In this document: positions 1 through 7,619 of the stretch, piece by piece
Position numbering within the stretch: the stretch's first letter is position 1
Layout: the number at the start of each line of letters is the position of its first letter
DNA from: Paenibacillus sp. NAIST15-1
Lineage (GTDB): Bacteria; Bacillota; Bacilli; Paenibacillales; Paenibacillaceae
Assembly (NCBI RefSeq): GCF_001894745.1
Contig: NZ_BBYF01000011.1
Span: forward strand, 124,001 to 188,000
Direction: 5' to 3'
DNA: 64,000 nucleotides
Notes under the pieces: generated by a model
Told to the model about the DNA's origin: nothing
Databases searched by the model: none
What the model saw: only the letters and a program-made list of their open reading frames with translations
Program-made: the position numbers and the translations under genes

Positions 1-58
1 TAGTACATCCGACTATTAATAGTAAGAACGATAGTATCACTATATAAATTTTCTTCAT
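1..58 (-). CDS. Lipoprotein, N-terminal fragment cut by window edge
   Basis: The first 19 codons of a minus-strand gene are visible; the rest lies off the left edge. The start is ATG at 58, after a good AAGGAGGGTGACG ribosome binding site. The visible residues are a classic lipoprotein signal: MKK, a run of Ile/Val/Leu, then the lipobox IVGC at residues 15-18. The mature protein would be lipid-anchored on the outside of the membrane. It lies downstream of the Cys-rich peptide gene and its terminator, in the same direction and the same AT-rich block. It could be an immunity lipoprotein of that cassette, but this is inference from position only. Confidence 0.7.
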   Translation of the reverse strand, partial: MKKIYIVILSFLLLIVGCT

Positions 59-162
59 CGTCACCCTCCTTTTTATTCAATTACCTATGGGAAACACAGA
101 CGACTGCTCCCCTTTAATGGAGCCAACATCTGTATTCTTGAGTTCGCTATAATATTTAACAG

Positions 163-190
163 GAAAAAGGCCACTTACGTGACCTTTTTA
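163..190 (-). terminator. Terminator after the Cys-rich peptide gene
   Basis: An 11-bp stem with one G-T pair and the 4-base loop GTAA, with A and T runs flanking the stem. It starts two bases after the stop of the peptide gene and closes the seven-gene AT-rich operon. Confidence 0.8.
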
Positions 191-192
191 GT

Positions 193-399
193 TTAGCAAC
201 AAGATAAATATTCAGACTCCATAAAATCACTACAATGAGAACATTTTCCATCGCATGGGTAACCAAAAGTAACGCATGTAACAGTTGATTCAAGCGGAGA
301 ACATTTATAATGATGTCTGTACTTAATTTGTTTTTTATCTCCGCAAGGATTCGACGTGCACTCATCCACAGAACCGCAGGAACCATAAGGGCTGCTCAA
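193..399 (-). CDS. Cysteine-rich small peptide, putative exported disulfide peptide
   Basis: A 68-residue protein with ten cysteines, at residues 8, 14, 19, 33, 42, 49, 53, 56, 67 and 68. They include a CSHC motif and a terminal CC pair. The start is TTG at 399, placed by an almost perfect AAAGGAGGTGAT site just after the stop of the upstream ABC transporter gene. There is no Sec signal peptide, no double-glycine leader and no membrane segment, so cleavage cannot be predicted; the product may be leaderless or processed at an unusual site. It is the last gene of an operon with two thioredoxin-like proteins, a MauE-type membrane protein and an exporter, which fits a substrate needing disulfide bonds. 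It could be a defensin-like bacteriocin. A metal-binding protein is an alternative. I recognise no family. Confidence 0.72.
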   Translation of the reverse strand: MSSPYGSCGSVDECTSNPCGDKKQIKYRHHYKCSPLESTVTCVTFGYPCDGKCSHCSDFMESEYLSCC

Positions 400-414
400 T
401 TATATCACCTCCTT

Positions 415-2217
415 TCATGAAGAACACCCAACTTGGTATTGATAGCTATTCGCTTGTGATTGGAACATTTTATAGTACTGTCCACGTAAAAGTAGTAGTT
501 CTTCATGGTTCCCTACTTCTATAATTCTGCCTTCATCGAGAACAATTATTTTATCTGCAGAAAGGCAACTTGCTAATCGATGAGATATTATTATTGCTGT
601 TTTGCCTTTACAAATATCGATAAAACGATTGATTAATTTCACTTCACTTATTGGATCTAAGGAGGCTGTAGGCTCGTCAAGGAAAATTATCTCTGCCTCT
701 TTATATAACGCTCTTCCCAACGCAATTCTTTGCCACTGCCCACCTGATAGCTCTCTTCCATTATCGAGGGTATATCCCAGATTGGTTTTTTCCTTTTCGG
801 ATAGCATTTCTAAAAACTGAATGACTTCAGCTTCATTAATTGCTTTATTAAACTGTAGTTGATTAATATTTTCTGTCTCACTTAATGTGATATTTTCTTC
901 TATTTTAAGCTCATATTTCACAAAGTCTTGAAATAAAGCTGTCATTTTTCTATACAATTCTTTTTGTGGGATATCTTCGATGTCTGCCCCATCTATTAAA
1001 ATTCTGCCTTCTTGTGCAGAATACAAACCTAACAAGCACTTTATTAATGTACTTTTACCTGATCCATTCTCCCCTACAATGGCTACGGTTTCCCCTTGAG
1101 AAATTGAAAAAGAAATGTTTTTTAAAATAAATGAATCACTATTAGGATATTTAAATGAAATATTCTCAACTGAAATTATATGCGTACGATCCACATCTTC
1201 TAATACCGACATTTTGTTTGTTGTTTTTTCTGGAATAGTGATAAACTTATTCATATCTACTATATATAATCCTTGATTTATTAATGTACCAATTCCTCCA
1301 GATAACATTTTTATAGTAGCAGTACTCATTGAAAGTAATTGAGAATAGGCAACAAAATCCCCTATAGTTATATTATTATTTCTACCGATCAATATAATTC
1401 CCAGAATGAACAGTGCATTCACCACTTGATGTAAGATAACAATATTGAACTCTTTCTTCATCCTATATTTCTCAAGCCCATATTGTTCATCCGAAGTCTT
1501 CCACATCATCTTTTCCCAGAGCTTTAATATATACTTGGAGTGACCAAATAACTTGAACTCTTTATGAACTGTTTTGTTGGTAAATAAACTAAAAAGATAT
1601 TGACTCCTTCTTAATATTTGTAGTTGTGAATGTTCTTGTGAATATTGTTTGCGCGATGTAATTGCAATTGTATGAAGTGAAGGGGCTAAAAGAATTATTA
1701 GCAGAAATGCTAGGAGCCAATGAAGTTGAAATAATAAATACGTATATCCACACAATATAATAATATTTTTAACAATGTCCATAATAGAGATGAAACAGAT
1801 AACAATCCGATTACCAATACCACTATTAATTCTTTGTATCAAATTATGATTTTCTTGCGTCTCAAAAAAGATTAATGGTAAAAGTACAAGTTTATCTGCA
1901 ATTTTCTTATCAACATAATAGTTCGCATATTGTGTCAATCTTGATCTAAGGAGTGTTTTTTTATTATTAAATATTTGTCCTAAGATAAATAATAAAAGTT
2001 GCCCTACTATATAAATTAATGAATCATACACTTGGTTGCCCTGATTCAATACTTCTGCAATGCTATCCGTTAGCTTCTTTAATAAATACACTTGAGAGAC
2101 TGGTATCAAAGATTCTGCTAGAGTTATCAGAATAATACCTATTATTTTATATTTTTGTCCTTTACAAGCAATTTCGAAAATATACCAGTAGTTTCGAAAA
2201 TAGTTTAGTATATTCAT
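415..2217 (-). CDS. ABC exporter, fused permease and ATPase
   Basis: A 600-residue half-transporter of the exporter class, expected to work as a homodimer. About 330 residues of membrane region (hydrophobic stretches near 22-45, 60-80, 135-185 and 262-285) are followed by an ATPase domain. Walker A is GENGSGKST, the signature is LSGGQWQR, Walker B is IIFLDEPTASLD and the switch histidine is in IISHR. There is no N-terminal C39 peptidase domain, so it should not trim a double-glycine leader. The ATG overlaps the TAA of the upstream gene by one base, and the stop is 15 bases before the TTG of the Cys-rich peptide gene. The peptide is the obvious candidate substrate, but this is inference. Base composition is AT-rich like the rest of the operon. 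Confidence 0.93.
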   Translation of the reverse strand: MNILNYFRNYWYIFEIACKGQKYKIIGIILITLAESLIPVSQVYLLKKLTDSIAEVLNQGNQVYDSLIYIVGQLLLFILGQIFNNKKTLLRSRLTQYANYYVDKKIADKLVLLPLIFFETQENHNLIQRINSGIGNRIVICFISIMDIVKNIIILCGYTYLLFQLHWLLAFLLIILLAPSLHTIAITSRKQYSQEHSQLQILRRSQYLFSLFTNKTVHKEFKLFGHSKYILKLWEKMMWKTSDEQYGLEKYRMKKEFNIVILHQVVNALFILGIILIGRNNNITIGDFVAYSQLLSMSTATIKMLSGGIGTLINQGLYIVDMNKFITIPEKTTNKMSVLEDVDRTHIISVENISFKYPNSDSFILKNISFSISQGETVAIVGENGSGKSTLIKCLLGLYSAQEGRILIDGADIEDIPQKELYRKMTALFQDFVKYELKIEENITLSETENINQLQFNKAINEAEVIQFLEMLSEKEKTNLGYTLDNGRELSGGQWQRIALGRALYKEAEIIFLDEPTASLDPISEVKLINRFIDICKGKTAIIISHRLASCLSADKIIVLDEGRIIEVGNHEELLLLRGQYYKMFQSQANSYQYQVGCSS

Positions 2218-2630
2218 TATTCTGATAAAGAAACATATAAAGGATATTCAGAAATAATATTATTATTCTCATCTAACAAGCAATATCGATAAGTACCTTC
2301 TTCAGTTACGGCAAACTTCACATTTACCGCTGCATCCATTCCTGGCATCATACAATTCAATCGAAAGTTTTTAACTTCGATTATTAAGCTACTGAATACC
2401 ACAACATGATCTGGAGCGTATATAACTAATTTATATAAACTATTAAATTCAGGACTCGGAAGGAAAAATTTCAAGTGGACATCCGTAATAATGGCGCTTG
2501 GAAACATGTTTACTTGTATTGAATTTACTACACTGTTAAGTGAATGCCTTTTTGTTTTATGATCATAGATAATTTTCTCGGCAACTAAGATATTTGCTAT
2601 GGTATTCATCTTTATTTCTTTATATTTCAT
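2217..2630 (-). CDS. DUF6941-like protein
   Basis: A 137-residue soluble protein without signal peptide or membrane segment. Its start (NTIANILVAEKIIYDH) and alternating hydrophobic strands resemble the DUF6941 family, small beta-rich proteins of unknown function; this is pattern recognition, not a search. The ATG at 2630 overlaps the stop of the preceding gene, after a GGAGAG site. An in-frame ATG at codon 8 is an alternative start. The stop overlaps the start of the ABC transporter, so the two are probably translationally coupled. Its place between redox genes and the exporter suggests a maturation or accessory role, not shown by sequence. Confidence 0.72.
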   Translation of the reverse strand: MKYKEIKMNTIANILVAEKIIYDHKTKRHSLNSVVNSIQVNMFPSAIITDVHLKFFLPSPEFNSLYKLVIYAPDHVVVFSSLIIEVKNFRLNCMMPGMDAAVNVKFAVTEEGTYRYCLLDENNNIISEYPLYVSLSE

Positions 2631-3022
2631 AGATATTTCATGACCTCTCCTTTGGAGTGTATTTTTCCGGATGGGGTACTTATAAATATTCTCGTGAAAT
2701 CCTGTTCTTTCAATGATGCTAAATCAAGATATACCATTTTTTTGTATCTCCAAACCTTTTTTTTTGCATTAAAAAACCAAGAATTTGATATAAATACTAT
2801 TATTAAATCATTGTCAGGATCAAGTAAATGTCTATCAATGTTTTTGAAATATGCTGATTTATAGCTAATCAACAATATCTTAGAAAATCGTTTTTTTTCT
2901 TGTATTTTTTGAATAAATTTCTTTTCTTCAAATTTTATCTTAAACAAGAGTATTACACGGATTGCCATAAGACATAGCAATAAAGATGCAAGCACCACTG
3001 CCACTTCATTGTAATTTTCCAT
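2627..3022 (-). CDS. Membrane-anchored protein of unknown function
   Basis: A 131-residue protein with one N-terminal membrane segment (about residues 8-28), a basic stretch, then a roughly 100-residue domain ending in FISTPSGKIHSKGEVMKYL. Layout and context (after a MauE-like gene) recall MauD-type anchored thioredoxin-fold proteins, but no CxxC motif is present, so it cannot act as a classical disulfide exchanger. The first 17 bases overlap the end of the MauE-like gene and its stop overlaps the next gene, so coupling is tight on both sides. I do not recognise the family. Confidence 0.72.
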   Translation of the reverse strand: MENYNEVAVVLASLLLCLMAIRVILLFKIKFEEKKFIQKIQEKKRFSKILLISYKSAYFKNIDRHLLDPDNDLIIVFISNSWFFNAKKKVWRYKKMVYLDLASLKEQDFTRIFISTPSGKIHSKGEVMKYL

Positions 3023-3518
3023 TAATGTCCCTCATAGTTTTATATATCTTTACACCCTGATATAAGTTAATACTGGTCAACAATAATAGAGTAATCAGAT
3101 AATTAAAAGTACTAGTGAAAACACCGGAATATCCTTCCATAAAAATACTTATCGCACAAATTGAAATTAATATTATATTCCTTACAATCGGCATTTTATT
3201 TAGCAGGTTGTTTTTTCCAAAGCAAGAACATTCAGTAGAACCATTAATGTTCTTTTGATATATTACTATGGCAATAAAAAACACAAGCAAAATAATGGTT
3301 AACAACTGTCTCCATGGAGTAAAAAAGTCGCTGAGGTGACAAACCGAAAATACGAGTTCTATACCTATCAACACGTAAATACTTGTTTTTTTTAGTAAGG
3401 GTGGGATGAATTGAAGTTTCTCGATTTCTCGTTCAAAATCATATGTATTAGTGAGTTTGGAATATGCTGACAAGGCGAACACAAACCCTAGCAAAAAATC
3501 TATGCAATTATGAATCAT
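3006..3518 (-). CDS. MauE/DoxX-type membrane redox protein
   Basis: A 170-residue integral membrane protein with about four hydrophobic segments. An early SAYSKL motif and a later ECSCFG motif (around residue 98) between membrane segments are typical of the MauE branch of the DoxX superfamily. MauE proteins help form disulfides in exported proteins, often with thioredoxin-like partners; that is family knowledge. The two cysteines of ECSCFG could carry electrons between the membrane and the neighbouring thioredoxin-like proteins. The gene starts one base after the stop of the upstream thioredoxin-like gene and overlaps the downstream gene by 17 bases. Confidence 0.85.
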   Translation of the reverse strand: MIHNCIDFLLGFVFALSAYSKLTNTYDFEREIEKLQFIPPLLKKTSIYVLIGIELVFSVCHLSDFFTPWRQLLTIILLVFFIAIVIYQKNINGSTECSCFGKNNLLNKMPIVRNIILISICAISIFMEGYSGVFTSTFNYLITLLLLTSINLYQGVKIYKTMRDINGKLQ

Positions 3519-3519
3519 T

Positions 3520-3945
3520 TTACAATTCCTTATAAATTAATGCTTGTATTTCCGAAACATTCGGTGTAAACATTTTTTCAATAATATTACCCTTCACATC
3601 AACTAAAATGCTGGTAGGTGTTTCATAAATATTTGCTTTTTCAAGTGGCTCTTTATAAGAAAACACAGGAAAGTCAAACTTAAGTTCTCTTATTATCTCA
3701 TTATTCTCTAATTCATCACCATCCGTAATCAAACTAAAATGAATATTGCCATTAAAAATAGATAACTGGGGTAATAATTCAATACAATGTGCGCAGCTTA
3801 ATGAAATAACACAATAAACACAAGGTTTGCTTATATCAGATATTTTAAACAACTTCGTAATGTTAGGAATCTCAGTTACATTTCGGGCCTCTGACGCCTC
3901 ATGATATTTTTTGGCTTTATTGAAAATATCACTCAATTTAACCAT
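3520..3945 (-). CDS. Thioredoxin-like protein, CAHC active site
   Basis: A 141-residue protein with a thioredoxin-like core. A beta strand leads into CAHC (about residue 51), followed by a helix and, near residue 109, the cis-proline-type motif YETPTSILVD. No signal peptide or membrane helix is visible at the N terminus, so its location is unclear. It may be cytoplasmic or held to the membrane by MauE-type partners. It belongs to the TlpA/peroxiredoxin-like group by pattern. It is the second of two thioredoxin-like genes in a row, 26 bases after the first. Confidence 0.82.
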   Translation of the reverse strand: MVKLSDIFNKAKKYHEASEARNVTEIPNITKLFKISDISKPCVYCVISLSCAHCIELLPQLSIFNGNIHFSLITDGDELENNEIIRELKFDFPVFSYKEPLEKANIYETPTSILVDVKGNIIEKMFTPNVSEIQALIYKEL

Positions 3946-3971
3946 CTGCTTTGCTCCCTCTGATCATTTTT

Positions 3972-4445
3972 TTATAACAACTTTCTTAAAGGGGTTTTTA
4001 ATCTTTCAAAAGAAAATTCTGCTCCAACTGGTCCTGATTCTAAAACTTGACCTTTCCCGTTTATTGTTAATCCTAACGGAAAGCTTTTCACTTGGAGTTC
4101 AAATTTCATTACCTCCTTGTCCATATAGAACAATGGAAACAAGTTATTCACATATTTTTTTAACATCTCAAATAGAGTAGGTTCAGTGTGAATAAAAGCA
4201 GCGATATTTATTTCAGGATTTTTAGCACAAAACGTTTGCATTCCCTCCAACGCTTGTTCACATGAAGAACAGGTTGTTGATAAAAATACAGCAATTAAGT
4301 AATTCGATTTAATAAGATCGTACAAAAATACTCGATTTACGTTCTCAATCTGTATGTTAGGGATATAGTCACCAAGATCTAAACGAAAAGACGTCGGTTC
4401 TTTTAAGAATTTTCGATAATCCCCTTTGCTTTCAACGTTTTCCAA
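3972..4445 (-). CDS. Thioredoxin-like protein, CSSC active site
   Basis: The first gene of the AT-rich operon. I prefer TTG at 4445 (157 residues) because AGAGGGGGAG lies just upstream; a GTG at 4466 is in frame but has no good ribosome binding site. The core has a strand, then TTCSSCEQ, then a helix, and near the end FPLGLTINGKGQVLES, which fits the cis-proline region of TlpA-like thiol-disulfide proteins. No signal peptide is seen. With the CAHC protein and the MauE-like protein it forms a likely disulfide-handling module for the Cys-rich peptide at the operon end. Confidence 0.8.
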   Translation of the reverse strand: MENVESKGDYRKFLKEPTSFRLDLGDYIPNIQIENVNRVFLYDLIKSNYLIAVFLSTTCSSCEQALEGMQTFCAKNPEINIAAFIHTEPTLFEMLKKYVNNLFPLFYMDKEVMKFELQVKSFPLGLTINGKGQVLESGPVGAEFSFERLKTPLRKLL

Positions 4446-4515
4446 ATCATCTCCCCCTCTGCTCACCCAAATTTTTTATACATTTGACATTGATCCTAAA
4501 TACAAATTAAAACAA

Positions 4516-4543
4516 TTTATAACCCTGTTTTTGGAATATCAAA
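4516..4543 (-). promoter_or_regulatory. Possible promoter of the peptide operon
   Basis: On the minus strand TTTGAT, a 16-base spacer and TATAAA lie about 70 bases before the first gene. The match is fair and the region is AT-rich, so chance is possible. Confidence 0.35.
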
Positions 4544-4702
4544 AGTATATCATCGGTTTTTATGCATGTCTATGTATTTTATTGTAGTTTATTGGAAACA
4601 TATCCGATTTACTAGTTCTCACTGAACCTCTTCTACATATTTCGCACATAGGAGACTGTCTCATACGTAGTTTTTACTACCTATGAGTTAACTGTTAGAT
4701 TG

Positions 4703-4752
4703 GAAAAAAGGTTGAGTTAAGGTTACATCCCCCCCTCAGACTCAACCTTTTC
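4703..4752. terminator. Hairpin, possible terminator
   Basis: A perfect 12-bp inverted repeat (AAAAGGTTGAGT and its complement) around a 25-base loop containing a C run. A and T runs flank the stem on both strands. No gene clearly ends here. Confidence 0.45.
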
Positions 4753-4952
4753 GTTTCATTGTTGTCCACTTGATCCATGTATTCCCGATTACTTTCATTT
4801 GTTTCGTTATGCTGTGCTTGCAAAAGAGAAAATAACATCATCGGCGGACTTCTTTAGGACAGCCCTTGCTTGTTCATAATTGGAGGATACGAAGATACAC
4901 TCTTAGTACACTTAGGATATTTAAGCAGCCAAATCGATATTATGCTATAAAT

Positions 4953-5120
4953 TTAATGTATCAGCGGGGATTTCAATGATTGAAGGATAGCAGACCACTT
5001 CAACTTATACAGTTCCATTAGTTCGTCTACCTTGGAAAGCAATAATGCTTTGCCTTCTTGAGAGGCTTCATCTCCAGCGGTGGTTCCATTAATCAGTATA
5101 ATAATAATTAAAAAGAGTAT
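4953..5120 (-). pseudogene. Possible decayed small membrane or secreted peptide gene
   Basis: A 55-codon minus-strand open frame: a run of Ile/Leu, then NGTTAGDEAS, then an amphipathic helix-like part ending SLKSPLIH. A ribosome-binding-like TTAGGAGACA lies just before the first codons, but the codon at the right spacing is ATA, not a normal start, and a TAG precedes it in frame. It could be a gene that lost its start codon, or chance. Confidence 0.25.
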
Positions 5121-5234
5121 TGTCTCCTAATCACTCGCTCCTCTTGATTTTACCTTATGACATAACATTCAGCCCCATTCTCTAGATTGAAAGTATGATT
5201 CAACCTGAGTAAAATGTGCCCCAGCGTTAAAACA

Positions 5235-5280
5235 AAAGGGCCGAGTTCGGGAAGCAATGCGAACCCGAACTCGACCCTTT
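5235..5280 (-). terminator. Terminator of the polysaccharide operon
   Basis: A long GC-rich inverted repeat (AAAGGG, one mismatch, CGAGTTCGGG and its complement) that begins within the stop codon of the last operon gene. A-rich sequence on the plus strand gives a modest U tract on the minus-strand transcript. Confidence 0.75.
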
Positions 5281-6214
5281 AATTCATGCGGTCATACCAC
5301 ACGCGCAAGTGATGAACCGCTGCTCCTGCGAAGGAGGAATGGCTTGCACCGAGCTCCTTCACATCACGCAGTTGCTCCTCGAAATAATCAAGCGACTTGC
5401 CGTGGAAGGACAAGTAGCCTCCTTCATTGGTCTTGCCCAGTTCAAGACCAATGACAATCGGCTTGCCAAGCTCGTCCGCCTGCGAGAGCAGCTTCTTGGA
5501 CGATTCATAGATCGAATCCGAGTTGTCCCGATATGCCATAATCGTCAAGGAGTCGAATCGCTCCAGCATCCAGCTGCTCACCTTGCCGTTCCCAGTCGGC
5601 ATATCCAGACGCGGCAGCCAGAAGGGAACATCCGCAGCCATATACAGGCCTGCCTCCCGCCCTTCCTCCAGCCAGATCTTCATGTTGTCGATCCAGCTGT
5701 GGACGAGACTCGATTCATCCTGCTTCCATTCCGGCAATAAATAAGGCTCTACATCCAGATGAACACCGGCAAATCGCTCGCCTTCTGCGGCCTGCCGATT
5801 GTAATCACTCACCCACCGGATGAATGACTTTCCTTCCTCCTCGTGCCGTTCCTTCGCCCATTCCGGCGCACCGTTCAAGGCATGAACGTAAATCCCGGCT
5901 TCGTGCGCCTTCCGAATAAATTCACGGTAGGTGGTCTGCTCTACTCTGGAACTTATCTGCAAATAGATGAGATTCACACCATTCGTGCGGCAGAATGAGA
6001 CGATATCCTCCCCCGAATCGCGAATCCATTCCGTATCCCACAACCATGTCGCCTTCGTTCGATCTGTATCCGCAGATCGAAGCGAGAATAGGACTGCGAC
6101 ACAGCAGCACAGCAACAGCGTAACTAACACCCCCCGTGAACCCCGGGCGAATCGCGGAAGTCTTCCTATCCAAGTATTCCGAGGACGCATAGGATTCGTG
6201 CCCGATTTAGACAA
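5279..6214 (-). CDS. Membrane-anchored TIM-barrel protein, hydrolase-like
   Basis: A 311-residue protein with a basic N terminus and one membrane segment (about residues 29-46), then an outward-facing domain. Motifs such as NLIYLQIS, YVHALNGAPEW, GVHLDVEPY and LTIMAYRD follow the strand pattern of a TIM barrel, with DVEP as a plausible catalytic strand end. I cannot name the family; a glycoside-hydrolase or deacetylase-like role on the operon's polysaccharide is inferred from context. The start is probably TTG at 6214, overlapping the end of the UDP-sugar dehydrogenase gene by 8 bases. It is the last gene of the operon, before a strong terminator. Confidence 0.72.
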   Translation of the reverse strand: MSKSGTNPMRPRNTWIGRLPRFARGSRGVLVTLLLCCCVAVLFSLRSADTDRTKATWLWDTEWIRDSGEDIVSFCRTNGVNLIYLQISSRVEQTTYREFIRKAHEAGIYVHALNGAPEWAKERHEEEGKSFIRWVSDYNRQAAEGERFAGVHLDVEPYLLPEWKQDESSLVHSWIDNMKIWLEEGREAGLYMAADVPFWLPRLDMPTGNGKVSSWMLERFDSLTIMAYRDNSDSIYESSKKLLSQADELGKPIVIGLELGKTNEGGYLSFHGKSLDYFEEQLRDVKELGASHSSFAGAAVHHLRVWYDRMN

Positions 6215-7580
6215 GAACCGCCTCTTCTACTTCTGCATCTCGTATGCTTTCTTGTTCGGTATAACCGAGCTTGTGAATGTTGGGGCGATGAATGCCCTTG
6301 AATGCATTGCGCGTATCCAATATCGGGATATTCAAATCCGCGAGCTGTTCGTAATCGAACGATTGATGGTTCGTAATCAGCACCATGCAGTCATATGTCT
6401 GGAACGCCGGCAAATCATAATCGATCGTATGCACCGTCTTGCCAGCCTTGTTCTTGAAGTGTGTCGCATGCGGATCATAATAATCGATCTGAGCACCGCT
6501 CGCCTTAAACAGCTCATAGATTTCAAGACCCGGGGATTCCCGCAAATCGTCGATGTTCGGCTTGTACGCCATACCCAGAATCAATATTTTCGAGTTTTTA
6601 ATCGACTTAGAGCTTTGATTCAAAATACGTGATGTCTTCTCCATGACATGGTATGGCATATTGGCATTGGTAGCTTGTGCGATATCGATAAACTTGCTAT
6701 AGAAACGATACCCCTTCGCTTTCCAAGACAGGTACATGGGGTCAAGCGGAATGCAGTGGCCGCCGATACCTGGTCCCGGATAGAAAGGCATGAATCCGAA
6801 CGGCTTCGTCGCTGCAGCATCGATGACCTCCCAGATATCGATGCACATCCGGTCGCACATCATCGCCATCTCATTAATGAAGGCGATGTTGACACTGCGG
6901 AACGTGTTCTCCAACAGCTTCGACATTTCAGCTACCTTCGTCGAAGTGACGGGAACGACGCTCTCTACGATATTGTCATATAGCGCTGCTCCCAGCTTGA
7001 GGCAGATTGGTGTCGTCCCGCCAATGACCTTCGGTGTGTTGAATGTATTGAACTTCGGATTGGACGGATCCACGCGCTCCGGTGAGAAGCAGAGGAAGAA
7101 GTCCTCTCCTGCTCGGTAACCCAAGGAGGCTTCAATTTCATGTTGAATCAGCTCTTCTGTCGTGCCTGGATACGTTGTACTCTCGAGCGTAATCAATAGG
7201 CCCTTCCGCATATATTTTTTAATTTGTTCCACAACACGCGTAATGTAGGATGTATCTGGATCTTGATTCTCGCTAAGTGGAGTCGGCACGCAAATGCTGA
7301 CCGCATTAAGCAATTGAATATGACTGAAGTCAGTCGTCACGAACAACCGGCCTGTGTTCATGCACTGCGTCAACGTCTCATCGCTGATATCCTTAATATA
7401 GGAATGTCCGTTATGGATACTCTCGATCTTGCGTGAATCAACATCAATTCCGACGACCTGAAAGCCCTGCTTGCACATCTCAATGGCAAGCGGCAGACCG
7501 ACATAACCTAACCCGATGACTCCGATTACAGAAGTTTTGTGTTCGATTGCATGTTCTAAATTGGCAGCATACATGTTCAC
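6207..7580 (-). CDS. Nucleotide-sugar (UDP-sugar) dehydrogenase
   Basis: A 457-residue NAD-dependent enzyme that oxidises a UDP-sugar at C6 to the uronic acid in two steps. The NAD-binding motif GLGYVGLPLA is near residue 22, the family motif SVCVPTPL-like stretch near 90, and the active-site cysteine in GIGGHCIPLDP near 260-270. A C-terminal domain (ILGMAYKPNIDDLRESP) is typical of the UDP-glucose/UDP-ManNAc dehydrogenase superfamily. It looks closer to the UDP-HexNAc branch (WecC/TviB-like) than to UDP-glucose 6-dehydrogenase, but substrate cannot be fixed by eye. The start is GTG at 7580, or ATG two codons later. It would supply an acidic sugar precursor to the GT2 synthase upstream. Confidence 0.92.
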   Translation of the reverse strand: MNMYAANLEHAIEHKTSVIGVIGLGYVGLPLAIEMCKQGFQVVGIDVDSRKIESIHNGHSYIKDISDETLTQCMNTGRLFVTTDFSHIQLLNAVSICVPTPLSENQDPDTSYITRVVEQIKKYMRKGLLITLESTTYPGTTEELIQHEIEASLGYRAGEDFFLCFSPERVDPSNPKFNTFNTPKVIGGTTPICLKLGAALYDNIVESVVPVTSTKVAEMSKLLENTFRSVNIAFINEMAMMCDRMCIDIWEVIDAAATKPFGFMPFYPGPGIGGHCIPLDPMYLSWKAKGYRFYSKFIDIAQATNANMPYHVMEKTSRILNQSSKSIKNSKILILGMAYKPNIDDLRESPGLEIYELFKASGAQIDYYDPHATHFKNKAGKTVHTIDYDLPAFQTYDCMVLITNHQSFDYEQLADLNIPILDTRNAFKGIHRPNIHKLGYTEQESIRDAEVEEAVLV

Positions 7581-7619
7581 AGTTGTTCACCCTTCCATCC
7601 ACTAGATAATTGTGTATAG

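Larger units (their letters stand above)
4544..5234. other. Gene-poor junction between AT-rich block and the rest
   Basis: About 690 bases with no intact gene of normal length. It holds a strong hairpin (4703-4752), a GAGACTGTCTCA sequence near 4651 that resembles the ends of some insertion sequences but has no transposase beside it, and a short minus-strand open frame (4953-5120). The stretch looks like decayed DNA at the edge of an acquired block. Confidence 0.5.

Noticed and set aside
156-386. Open frame overlapping the Cys-rich peptide gene on the same strand
   Set aside because: It is in another frame, lacks a ribosome binding site, and the TTG frame has an almost perfect site and the cysteine pattern.
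4640-4660. Sequence resembling the end of an insertion sequence
   Set aside because: No transposase frame or second inverted end was seen nearby, so a mobile element cannot be supported.
4680-4850. Minus-strand 48-codon frame starting with two Met codons
   Set aside because: No ribosome binding site, and its end runs through the 4703-4752 hairpin.
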